Source: Bacteroidales bacterium (GTDB taxonomy: Bacteria > Bacteroidota > Bacteroidia > Bacteroidales > UBA932). Taken from it: a DNA stretch of 50,435 nt. Numbering within the stretch: the stretch's first letter is position 1; every line of letters begins with the position of its first letter. The notes under the pieces were generated by a model. The model saw only the letters and a list, made by a program, of their open reading frames with translations, had not been told where the DNA came from and made no database searches. Shown piece by piece: positions 1 to 7,168 of the stretch. The stretch spans positions 1-50,435 of the forward strand of contig JAFSXX010000005.1 in assembly GCA_017443845.1 (NCBI GenBank), in the 5' to 3' direction. The position numbers were made by a program, and so were the translations under genes.

Positions 1-1
1 A

Positions 2-112
2 TATATGAAGAAACAAGTTTTTGAGACGATGAATCAGATCCAGGATTGGGAGCCAGGCAAGGTTGATGGGAATCCGGTTAACGTTTTTTTAACTGTGCCT
101 GTAATCTTCTAA
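2..112 (+). CDS. TonB-family protein, C-terminal end (partial)
   Basis: Only the last 36 codons lie in the window; the gene begins upstream. The visible peptide contains DWEPGKVDGNPVNVFLTVPV and ends in IF-stop. This is the typical end of a TonB C-terminal domain as found in Bacteroidetes energy transducers: a W-x-PG-K segment, a short turn, then a final beta strand of the form VxxxxxVPxxF. TonB C-domains contact the TonB box of outer-membrane receptors and pass on energy from ExbB/ExbD. The fragment is too short to say whether it is a true TonB, a BlaR1/M56-TonB fusion or another TonB_C carrier. Confidence 0.6.
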   Translation, partial: YMKKQVFETMNQIQDWEPGKVDGNPVNVFLTVPVIF

Positions 113-192
113 TAATAGACAAACAACTTCAAGTGACCATTTTGAGTACTCGAAAGGACAAGATTGTCACACTTTTTGTCACACCGCATACG

Positions 193-228
193 AAAAATCC
201 CCCTCAGACTAATCTGAGAGGGATTTTT
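193..228. terminator. Bidirectional intrinsic terminator
   Basis: A 16-bp inverted repeat with one mismatch: arms at 193-208 and 213-228, loop CTAA. It has an A-tract on the left and a T-tract on the right, so it can work on either strand. It sits between the TonB-like gene (plus) and tRNA-Ser (minus) and could end both transcripts. The rest of 113-251 shows no gene. Confidence 0.8.
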
Positions 229-251
229 GTGGAGCATAGGAGATTGCTTTG

Positions 252-336
252 CGGAGAGTAAGGGATTCGAACCCCTGAGACGTTGCCGTCTAACAGTTTT
301 CAAGACTGCCGCCATCGACCACTCGGCCAACTCTCC
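252..336 (-). tRNA. tRNA-Ser (anticodon UGA)
   Basis: Read on the minus strand this folds as a class II tRNA. The acceptor GGAGAGT pairs with ACTCTCC and is followed by discriminator G at 252. The D-arm has GGCCGAGTGG, the anticodon stem-loop reads CAGTCTTGAAAACTG with anticodon TGA, there is a long variable arm, and the T-arm has GGTTCGAATCC. CCA is not encoded (the next bases are CAA). The long variable arm and UGA anticodon identify serine. Transcription ends at the hairpin at 193-228. Confidence 0.95.
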
Positions 337-351
337 GGAACTTTGGAACGG

Positions 352-381
352 CAAAGTTAGGTAAAAAAAATTATAGTTCAA
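352..381 (-). promoter_or_regulatory. Promoter of tRNA-Ser
   Basis: On the minus strand, TTG (379-381) is followed 19 bp later by TAACTTTG (352-359). This fits the Bacteroidetes sigma-ABfr arrangement of TTG / 19 bp / TAnnTTTG. The box ends 15 nt upstream of the tRNA 5' end at 336. Confidence 0.7.
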
Positions 382-438
382 TTTTTTGCCGATACAGATA
401 ATCTTCATACCTTTATGATATTGAGAATTACGAAGCCT

Positions 439-1847
439 ATGAAACGATTTTCCTTGTTAGTGCCGCTTCTCGCAGCGATGATCTCCCTGCCGGCGGAAGC
501 TGGTTCCAGAAGGTCAAGACTATTTCCGCCGTCTGCAAACCCGAGGGCGGAAGATTCAAAGTCAAGGGAAAGAAGAAGGCCGAACTGCTCTTCCCCGAAG
601 ATTTTGTGGCCTGGACGGCCAGGGCAGAGAAGAGGGTGGAGCTTCCCTCGGCCGAGTTTGTCTTCTGCGGCTTCGGTATAACGGCCCCGGAATTCGGGTG
701 GAACGATTTCGAGGGTATCGATGTCAAGGGAAAGATCATCATCGCGATGGTCAACGATCCGGGTTTCTATGATGCAACTCTTTTCCAGGGCAGGAGTATG
801 ACCTATTACGGCCGGTGGACCTATAAATTTGAGGAGGCTCTCCGGCAGGGGGCGGCCGGATGCCTGGTCCTTCACAATACGGCTGCGGCAAGCTACGGCT
901 GGAACGTCGCCGCCAATCATACCGGCCCGAATCTCGCCCTTTACGACGAGGATACCCGCAATGCCGGAACCCTCGCCCTCAAAGGCTGGCTCCACGAGGA
1001 TGGCTGCCGCAAACTGTTCAAGGCAGCAGGAATGGATTTCGATGCCGCGATGGCAGCGGCCAAGAGGCCGGGCTTCAGGGCTTTCCCTCTCAAAGTCAGG
1101 AGCAATATCGCAATGGATGTGGAGTATGAGATCAATGAAACCTGCAATGTGGCAGGAGTGCTGCCCGGCACGGACCTGAAGGATGAGGCAGTGGTCTTCA
1201 GCGCCCATTGGGACCATTTCGGATATTCGACTCCGGACGAGACGGGCGATCCGATCTATAACGGCGCGTCGGACAACGGCTCGGGAATGGCGGCAGTCCT
1301 GCTGCTGGCAAAGAAATACGCGCAGCTCCCACAGCGTCCGCGCCGCTCGATGCTGTTCCTGATCCCCACACTCGAAGAGAGCGGTCTCTTCGGCTCGGAA
1401 TTCTACTGCAGTCATCCTGTCTTTCCGATGGACAAAACGGCCGCCTGCATAAACTTTGACTGTATCGCTCCCGAACCCTTGACTCACGATGTTGTCGTCC
1501 TGGGCGGCGGCGCCACCGGGCTGGACGCCTATATCACGGCTGCAGCAGGCGCGCAGGGCCGCTATGTGGTATTCAATGACGACAATTCCGACGGATGGTT
1601 CTTCAGGAGCGACCACTTCAATTTCGTCAAAAAAGGCGTTCCCGCGGTTGTGATAGAGTACGGCTCCGATCTCGTCGATCCTTCCCGTCCCAACAAGTAT
1701 CCCCGCTCTATGTGGTATCACAAACCCAGCGACGAGTACCGCGAGGACTGGGATTTCGCAGGCACCATAGCCCACGTCAATATGATGTTCAGCGTGGGAC
1801 TTTCTGTGGCCAACGCCGACAGAAAGCCCTCATTTACCAATAAATGA
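439..1847 (+). pseudogene. M28 zinc peptidase, signal peptide out of frame with body
   Basis: The body (in frame from Trp at 501 to the stop at 1845-1847, about 448 codons) is a secreted M28 family aminopeptidase with an inserted PA domain (IDVKGKIIIAMVNDPGF; AAGCLVLHN). All five expected zinc-ligand motifs are present: AHWDHFG, GASDNGSG, LEESG, NFDCI and YHKPSDEY. A good signal peptide begins at ATG 439 (MKRFSLLVPLLAAMISLPAE) but lies in a different frame from the body, and the two join at about 490-505. Family members usually have roughly 90 more residues between the signal peptide and the GSWFQKV segment, so a deletion that also shifts the frame is the simplest reading. In the body frame no ATG lies upstream of the PA domain; GTG 606 is a possible but domain-cutting start. 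It may be a decayed gene or an assembly error at a collapsed repeat. Confidence 0.7.
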
Positions 1848-1850
1848 TGA

Positions 1851-1881
1851 TTGACACCCGCCCGGGTGAGCCCTACCTTTG
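1851..1881 (+). promoter_or_regulatory. Orphan plus-strand promoter
   Basis: TTG (1851-1853), 20 bp, then TACCTTTG (1874-1881). It matches the Bacteroidetes consensus but points into a region with no plus-strand gene before the 3' end of purB. A transcript from about 1888 would contain a small CTGAAT-CGT-ATTCAG hairpin and run into the strong hairpin at 1967-2008. It may drive a small RNA of about 120 nt. Confidence 0.45.
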
Positions 1882-1966
1882 CATCTGCAATATAGGTTAA
1901 TCCGGTTGGTTTCCGGAATATTGATCATAATATACTGAATCGTATTCAGAAAGGTTGGTAAAAGGC

Positions 1967-2008
1967 AAGGGAGTATGTATTGGAAAAGCCATCAATACAT
2001 ACTCCCTT
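1967..2008 (-). terminator. Terminator hairpin after purB
   Basis: A perfect 16-bp inverted repeat (AAGGGAGTATGTATTG and its complement; arms 1967-1982 and 1993-2008) with a 10-nt loop, lying 16 bp past the purB stop. The minus-strand tail is GCCTTTTACC, a weak T-tract, so termination may be partial. The hairpin can also form on the plus strand. Confidence 0.65.
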
Positions 2009-2024
2009 CCGTATTTATCAGCGG

Positions 2025-3323
2025 TTAGTCGATTATTCCTACGCGCTTATAGATGAAATCCACGTTCTTGAAGTAGTAGTCGAGGGTGAAGCAGCCGTCG
2101 AGTTCTTCGGGAGTGAGGAGCCCCATCACTTCGGAACTTTCTCCCAGCAGCTGGCGGTAGTCGATACCCTCGCTCCAGGCCTTCATCGCGATAGGCTGCA
2201 CCGTGTCGTAAGCCTTCTCGCGGGAGAGTCCCTTGCCGATGAGGGCGTTCATCACCCTCTGGGCGAAGATGACGCCCTTGGTGCGCCAGATGTTGGCGAT
2301 CATGTTCTCAGGATAGACCACCAGGTTCTCGAGAATGCCGCGGAACCTGCAGAGCATATAGTCGAGCAGTTCGGTGGCGTCGGGCAGTATGATGCGCTCC
2401 GTGGAGGAGTGGGAGATGTCCCTCTCGTGCCAGAGGGCCACATTCTCGCAGGAAGCCGCCATATATCCGCGCATCACGCGGGCGCAGCCGCAGATATTCT
2501 CGCTGCTGATGGGGTTGCGCTTGTGGGGCATCGCGCTGGAGCCCTTCTGTCCCTTGGCGAAGGCCTCCTCGGCCTCGCGGACCTCGGTGCGCTGGAGGTT
2601 CCGGACCTCGAACGCCATCTGCTCGAGGGTCGAGGCGATGACGGCCAGGGTCGCGATATACCACGCGTGGCGGTCCCTCTGGAGCACCTGGGTGGAGATG
2701 TCGGCCGATTCGATGCCGAGTTTGGAGCAGACATAATCCTGGATGAAGGGCGGAATGTTGGCGAAATTGCCCACTGCGCCGCTCATCTTGCCGGCCTCCA
2801 CGCCTTTGCGGGCCTCCTGGAAACGCTCGATGTTGCGCTTCATCTCCTCATACCAGAGGGCCCACTTGAGGCCGAAGGAGGTGATGTCGGCGTGGATTCC
2901 GTGGGTGCGCCCTATGCAGGGGGTCTGCCTGAATTCCAGCGCACGCTTTTTGAGCACCGCTAGGAAATCCTCCAGGTCCTTGAGAAGGATGGCGTTGGCC
3001 TGTTTGAGCAGGTATCCGTTGGCCGTATCCACCACGTCGGTGGAGGTGAGGCCGTAGTGGACCCATTTGCGCTCGTCGCCGAGACTTTCGCTGACCGCAC
3101 GGGTGAATGCCACCACGTCGTGGCGTGTCTCGAGCTCGATCTCCTTGATGCGGTCCACTTTGAAGGTGGCGTTGGCTCGGATCCTGGCCACGTCTTCCGC
3201 CGGAATGACTCCGAGTTCGCTCCAGGCTTCGCACGCGAGCGTCTCGACCTCCAGGTATGCGCTGAATTTGTTCTCTTCGGTCCAGATGTCGCGCATTACC
3301 TTGCGTGAATATCTCTCTATCAT
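2025..3323 (-). CDS. purB: Adenylosuccinate lyase
   Basis: 432 residues. It acts twice in purine metabolism: it cleaves SAICAR to AICAR plus fumarate in IMP synthesis, and adenylosuccinate to AMP plus fumarate. The fumarase/aspartase signature [10 protein letters not shown] is intact, the N-terminus begins [14 protein letters not shown] as in bacterial PurB, and the TSTDVVDTA motif is present. The length is normal. The start at 3323 is 3 bp past the purC stop codon, so purC and purB form one transcript, matching consecutive steps of the pathway. A strong hairpin lies just downstream. Confidence 0.95.
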   Translation of the reverse strand: MIERYSRKVMRDIWTEENKFSAYLEVETLACEAWSELGVIPAEDVARIRANATFKVDRIKEIELETRHDVVAFTRAVSESLGDERKWVHYGLTSTDVVDTANGYLLKQANAILLKDLEDFLAVLKKRALEFRQTPCIGRTHGIHADITSFGLKWALWYEEMKRNIERFQEARKGVEAGKMSGAVGNFANIPPFIQDYVCSKLGIESADISTQVLQRDRHAWYIATLAVIASTLEQMAFEVRNLQRTEVREAEEAFAKGQKGSSAMPHKRNPISSENICGCARVMRGYMAASCENVALWHERDISHSSTERIILPDATELLDYMLCRFRGILENLVVYPENMIANIWRTKGVIFAQRVMNALIGKGLSREKAYDTVQPIAMKAWSEGIDYRQLLGESSEVMGLLTPEELDGCFTLDYYFKNVDFIYKRVGIID

Positions 3324-3326
3324 AAT

Positions 3327-4268
3327 TTATTTTTCAAGAAATGAACGGATGTTTGATTCGATGCGCGCGAGGGCGTCGGCCTCCGGCGCGGGGACGAACT
3401 TGTCGCCGGTGACGTGCTCGTAGAGCTCGATGTAGCGGTCGGTGATCCCCGAAACGACTTCGGGAGTCATCTCCGGTACCTTCTGGCCCTCAAGCCCCTG
3501 GAAACCGTTGGCCATCAACCATTCGCGGACGAACTCCTTGGAGAGCTGTTTCTGGCGCTCTCCGCGGGCCTGGCGCTCCTCGTATCCCTCGCTGTAGAAG
3601 TAGCGCGAGGAGTCGGGAGTGTGGATCTCGTCGATGAGGTAGATCTTGCCGTCGCGCTTGCCGAACTCGTATTTGGTATCGACCAGGATGAGTCCGTGAA
3701 GGGCTGCGATGTCCGATCCCCTGCGGAAAAGGGCCAGGGCGTAGCGCTCGAGTCGGTCGTAGTCCTCTTCCGATACCAGGCCTGTGCGGATGATCTCCTC
3801 GCGGCTGATATTCTGGTCGTGACCTTCGTCGGCCTTGGTGGTCGGGGTGACTATCGGCGTGGGGAACTTCTGGTTCTCCACCATTCCCTCGGGAAGGGCG
3901 ACTCCGCACAGGGTGCGCGCTCCGGCCTTATATTCGCGCCAGGCCGAGCCGGCGAGGTAGCCGCGGACGATCATCTCCACCCTGAAGGGCTCGCACCTGT
4001 ATCCGACTGTGACCATAGGGTCCACCTCGGCTATCTTCCAGTTGGGGACTATATCCGCGGTAGCGTCCAGGAACTTGGATGCTATCTGGTTGAGTACCTG
4101 ACCCTTGTAGGGGATGCCCTTGGGCAGTACCACGTCGAATGCCGAGATGCGGTCGGTGGCCACCATCACGAGATAATCCTTGCCGATGCTGTAAACGTCG
4201 CGGACCTTGCCGGTGTACTTCGACACCTGTCCGGGGAAGCTGAAGTCTGTATTGGTGATTGCTTTCAT
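3327..4268 (-). CDS. purC: SAICAR synthase (phosphoribosylaminoimidazole-succinocarboxamide synthase)
   Basis: 313 residues from the chosen ATG at 4268 ([20 protein letters not shown]). The reading frame stays open for 15 codons further upstream, but that stretch overlaps the promoter region and resembles no family N-terminus. Motifs: YTGKVRDVY for nucleotide binding, [15 protein letters not shown], and [15 protein letters not shown]. The enzyme ligates aspartate to CAIR using ATP; its product is cleaved by PurB, the next gene in the operon. It is transcribed divergently from purF across a 78-bp gap. Confidence 0.95.
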   Translation of the reverse strand: MKAITNTDFSFPGQVSKYTGKVRDVYSIGKDYLVMVATDRISAFDVVLPKGIPYKGQVLNQIASKFLDATADIVPNWKIAEVDPMVTVGYRCEPFRVEMIVRGYLAGSAWREYKAGARTLCGVALPEGMVENQKFPTPIVTPTTKADEGHDQNISREEIIRTGLVSEEDYDRLERYALALFRRGSDIAALHGLILVDTKYEFGKRDGKIYLIDEIHTPDSSRYFYSEGYEERQARGERQKQLSKEFVREWLMANGFQGLEGQKVPEMTPEVVSGITDRYIELYEHVTGDKFVPAPEADALARIESNIRSFLEK

Positions 4269-4290
4269 AGTCTGTTGAAAAAAGGAAATA

Positions 4291-4298
4291 CGAAAATA
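4291..4298 (-). promoter_or_regulatory. Possible purC-purB promoter
   Basis: TATTTTCG on the minus strand resembles the -7 box TAnnTTTG with one change (C for T at position 7); the same variant precedes priA. It lies 22 nt before the purC start. No clear -33 box is visible. Confidence 0.35.
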
Positions 4299-4331
4299 CT
4301 TCTTTTTTCTCATTTAATGAAAATATTGCCG

Positions 4332-4339
4332 TACATTTG
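4332..4339 (+). promoter_or_regulatory. purF promoter -7 box
   Basis: TACATTTG, a perfect TAnnTTTG match. It ends only 7 nt before the purF ATG (4347), so the transcript should start at or within a base or two of the start codon. Confidence 0.55.
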
Positions 4340-4346
4340 TACTACT

Positions 4347-5738
4347 ATGAAATGTACTGACAACGGTATTCACGAAGAGTGCGGCGTATTCGGCGTATAT
4401 GGGGTCCCCGATGCCGCGCGCATAACTTATTACGGATTGCATTCCCTCCAGCACCGCGGGCAGGAGGGGTGCGGAATCGTGGCCTGGGACGGCCGGAGGC
4501 TCAACTGCATCAAGGGGGAGGGCCTCGTGACCGAGGTCTTCAATACCGACAAGATAGCCGCCCTCAAGGGGACGATGGCCATGGGCCACGTCCGTTACTC
4601 CACTACCGGAGGCAACTGCATCGAGAATGTCCAGCCTTTCGTCTTCCATCACAAGACGGGCGACTTCGCGCTGGCCCACAACGGCAACCTGGTCAATTCC
4701 GCGGCCCTGAGGCGCTATCTCGAGAGCAAGGGCAGCATATTCCAGACCACCTCCGACAGCGAGATCCTGGCCCATCTCATCCGCAAGGATTCGAGGGAGG
4801 GGCACCTGCCGCGAATCAAGGCCATCAAAGAGGCCCTCAATATGCTGGAGGGTGCATTCGCCTTCATCATAATGACTGAGAACCGCATTTATTCCTGCCG
4901 CGACAAGTACGGCCTCAGGCCCCTTTCGCTCGGCCGCCTCGGCGACGGATACGTCATCAGCAGCGAGACCTGCGCCATAGAGGCTGTCGGCGGCGAGTTT
5001 ATCCGCGACATCGAGCCCGGCGAGATCGTATGCGTCGACCATCACGGCATCCGCAGCAACCGCTACTCGGATTTCGGCCATCATCTGATGTGCGCGATGG
5101 AATATATCTACTTCGCCCGCCCCGACAGCGATATCGAGGGGTGCAACGTCCACAATTTCCGGAAACTCTCCGGGCGCCTGCTCTACGAGGAGGCCCCCGT
5201 GGAGGCCGACATCGTGGTGGGCGTGCCCGATTCAAGCCTGAGCGCGGCCAACGGCTATGCCGAGGCCGCCGGCATCCCCAACGAGATGGGCCTTGTCAAG
5301 AACAAGTACATAGCCCGCACCTTCATCCAGCCCTCGCAGGAGCAGCGCGAGAACGGGGTTATGATGAAACTCTCGGCCGTCAGGAGCATAGTCGGCGGCA
5401 AGAGGGTGGTGCTGGTGGACGATTCGGTGGTGCGCGGCACGACATCGAAGCGCATAGTCAAGATGCTCCGCCGTGCGGGAGCCACCGAGGTGCACCTGCG
5501 CATCGCGAGCCCGCAGCTCGTGAGCCCCTGTTTCTACGGGGTCGATATCTCCACCAAGGAGGAACTCTTCTGCGCCAGCCGCACCCTTGACCAGGTCAGG
5601 AAGGAGCTCGACGTGGATTCGGTCCACTTCCTCTCCAAGGAGTCGCTCTTCAAGGCCGGCAAGCGCTCCGAATTCTGCCTGGCCTGCTTCACTGGCGAGT
5701 ACCCCACCGACCTTTACGACGAGGAGGAGAGCCTGTGA
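4347..5738 (+). CDS. purF: Amidophosphoribosyltransferase
   Basis: 463 residues. It catalyses the first committed step of purine synthesis (PRPP plus glutamine to 5-phosphoribosylamine). The start at 4347 gives an 11-residue propeptide before the catalytic Cys12 (HEECGVFG), which must be exposed by processing. The glutaminase domain has HRGQEGCG and GHVRYSTTG. The PRPP loop is VVLVDDSVVRGTTSK. Cysteines in CAMEYIYFARP, FCASRT and EFCLACF fit the B. subtilis-type enzyme with a [4Fe-4S] cluster. The frame continues open far upstream over purC, but that is antisense coincidence. The stop overlaps the next gene's GTG start (GTGA). Confidence 0.95.
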   Translation: MKCTDNGIHEECGVFGVYGVPDAARITYYGLHSLQHRGQEGCGIVAWDGRRLNCIKGEGLVTEVFNTDKIAALKGTMAMGHVRYSTTGGNCIENVQPFVFHHKTGDFALAHNGNLVNSAALRRYLESKGSIFQTTSDSEILAHLIRKDSREGHLPRIKAIKEALNMLEGAFAFIIMTENRIYSCRDKYGLRPLSLGRLGDGYVISSETCAIEAVGGEFIRDIEPGEIVCVDHHGIRSNRYSDFGHHLMCAMEYIYFARPDSDIEGCNVHNFRKLSGRLLYEEAPVEADIVVGVPDSSLSAANGYAEAAGIPNEMGLVKNKYIARTFIQPSQEQRENGVMMKLSAVRSIVGGKRVVLVDDSVVRGTTSKRIVKMLRRAGATEVHLRIASPQLVSPCFYGVDISTKEELFCASRTLDQVRKELDVDSVHFLSKESLFKAGKRSEFCLACFTGEYPTDLYDEEESL

Positions 5739-6568
5739 AAAGGCTTGCGGCGATAACGGTTTCGCTCTTGTGCACTGTCTTGGCGTGGGCTGCCACTCCC
5801 CGTCAGGATTCTGTCAACCGCACCGTTTTCGACCGGGTCGCCACCGCCCTCGAGGGGCGCGCGACGCTTCCGGCGGGAGAGCTCGTATCTGCGGTCGCAA
5901 TGCAGTTCCTGGGCACTCCCTATGCGGCCGGCACCCTTGAGACGGTCCCGGAAGAGCTGAATGTCTATCTGGACCGGACCGACTGCATCCTGTTCGCCGA
6001 AACCTGCCTATGCATGGCCCTGACCCTCAAATCCGCCGATCCGACTTATGAGGCGTTCGTGGAGAATGTCCGCCTGATGCGCTACCGCGACGGCAAGGTG
6101 GACGGCTATCCCTCGAGGCTCCATTATACCTCCGACTGGATACGCCAGAATGCCTCCCGCGGCATCCTGGACGAATATACCTGCCGTTACGGCACCCCGC
6201 TCAAGCAGCAGTTCAACTTCATGAGCACCCACACCTCGGCATACCGCCAGCTCAAGAACGATCCGGCGGCGGTCTCTGCCATAAGGAAGGCCGAGCGGAG
6301 CCTCGAGCAGGAGGGAGGCTACTGCGTGGTTACGCAGCAGCGTCTCAAGGAGGGCGGAATGGACCTCCGGGAGGGCGACCTCGTCTTCTTCGTCTCGAAA
6401 GTCGCGGGGCTTGACATCACCCACGTCGGGATACTTCACAGGATGGGTCGGGAGTGGCATTTCATCCACGCCTCCTCCAAGGCCGGCAAGGTGATTGTCG
6501 AAACGCGCAGCCTCGCCGATTACGCCGCCTCCGGAGTGAGGCTGGCCAGGGTGCGGAATGATTTTTGA
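5735..6568 (+). CDS. Secreted DUF1460 (amidase-like, NlpC/P60-fold) protein
   Basis: 277 residues with a GTG start overlapping the purF stop by 4 bp. A signal peptide covers about residues 1-19 (MKRLAAITVSLLCTVLAWAA). The rest matches DUF1460, a family related to N-acetylmuramoyl-L-alanine amidases with a papain-like fold. The likely nucleophile Cys is in YLDRTDCILFAE and the likely His in DITHVGIL. A role in cutting peptidoglycan or muropeptides in the periplasm is inferred from the family. Translational coupling to purF suggests co-transcription but gives no clear functional link. Confidence 0.75.
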   Translation: MKRLAAITVSLLCTVLAWAATPRQDSVNRTVFDRVATALEGRATLPAGELVSAVAMQFLGTPYAAGTLETVPEELNVYLDRTDCILFAETCLCMALTLKSADPTYEAFVENVRLMRYRDGKVDGYPSRLHYTSDWIRQNASRGILDEYTCRYGTPLKQQFNFMSTHTSAYRQLKNDPAAVSAIRKAERSLEQEGGYCVVTQQRLKEGGMDLREGDLVFFVSKVAGLDITHVGILHRMGREWHFIHASSKAGKVIVETRSLADYAASGVRLARVRNDF

Positions 6569-6605
6569 CAATTGAAGAGATCTGTAATCGATAAAATCAA
6601 AAGAA

Positions 6606-7154
6606 ATGAAAAGAGTAAGACGCTTTCTTGCAATCCTGCTGGTCGCTGCATTCCCTGCAGTAGCATCGGCGCAGTTTTCCCAGATACCCCAGCGCAACGC
6701 CATCTTCCAGGCTGAAATCGAGACAAACGGAATCCCCGAATCCTTCGAGGTGTTCGACAAGCCTGTGGACGGTGTGCATGACTATTACCTCTCCGTCGGC
6801 CATCTCGGAATCGGCGACGCGGTAATCCAGGTCAACTTCGATCCCCTGTATGAACTCTTCATCCCGCTCGGCAACACTCTCGACGAGGCCCTTGAGACCC
6901 TCAAGGATCTCCAGGATCTCTACAGGACGGAGCCCGGAACCGTCACGACTGTCCCCGGCTGCCTGGCATTCGGATTCCCGGACGGCAATATCGAGGATGT
7001 CAAGGTGACTTACAGGAAGCAGATATTCAGCAATCTTCTCGAATTCACCCTTGAGCGCGAAGGCTACCAGCGTTCGACATTTGTCAATAAATCGAATTTC
7101 AACTCCATAGTCAGCGGAGTTAAGTTCTATAAGAAGCTCCATCCCAAGGAATAA
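6606..7154 (+). CDS. Small exported protein of unknown function
   Basis: 182 residues. A clear signal peptide (KRVRRFLAILLVAAFPAVAS, cleavage near SAQ at residue 22) is followed by a compact mature part of about 160 residues with no cysteine-rich or repeat character. Visible stretches are SFEVFDKPVDGVHDYYLSVG and an acidic LDEALETLKDLQDLY helix. I do not recognise the family. It lies 37 bp after the DUF1460 gene and 14 bp before polA, so it may be co-transcribed with both. Confidence 0.6.
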   Translation: MKRVRRFLAILLVAAFPAVASAQFSQIPQRNAIFQAEIETNGIPESFEVFDKPVDGVHDYYLSVGHLGIGDAVIQVNFDPLYELFIPLGNTLDEALETLKDLQDLYRTEPGTVTTVPGCLAFGFPDGNIEDVKVTYRKQIFSNLLEFTLEREGYQRSTFVNKSNFNSIVSGVKFYKKLHPKE

Positions 7155-7168
7155 CCGCGCCCCGCAAT

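Noticed and set aside
113-251. Integrase or attachment-site remnant beside tRNA-Ser
   Set aside because: The short stretch with repeated TTGTCACAC has no duplicate of the tRNA 3' end and no integrase remnant long enough to support.
405-1775. 456-codon open frame antisense to the M28 peptidase
   Set aside because: No recognisable domain and biased composition; it mirrors the codon structure of the real gene in GC-rich DNA.
3414-4346. In-frame 311-codon extension upstream of purF
   Set aside because: It is antisense to purC, and PurF needs its Cys close to the N-terminus after a short propeptide; ATG 4347 fits the family and the promoter.
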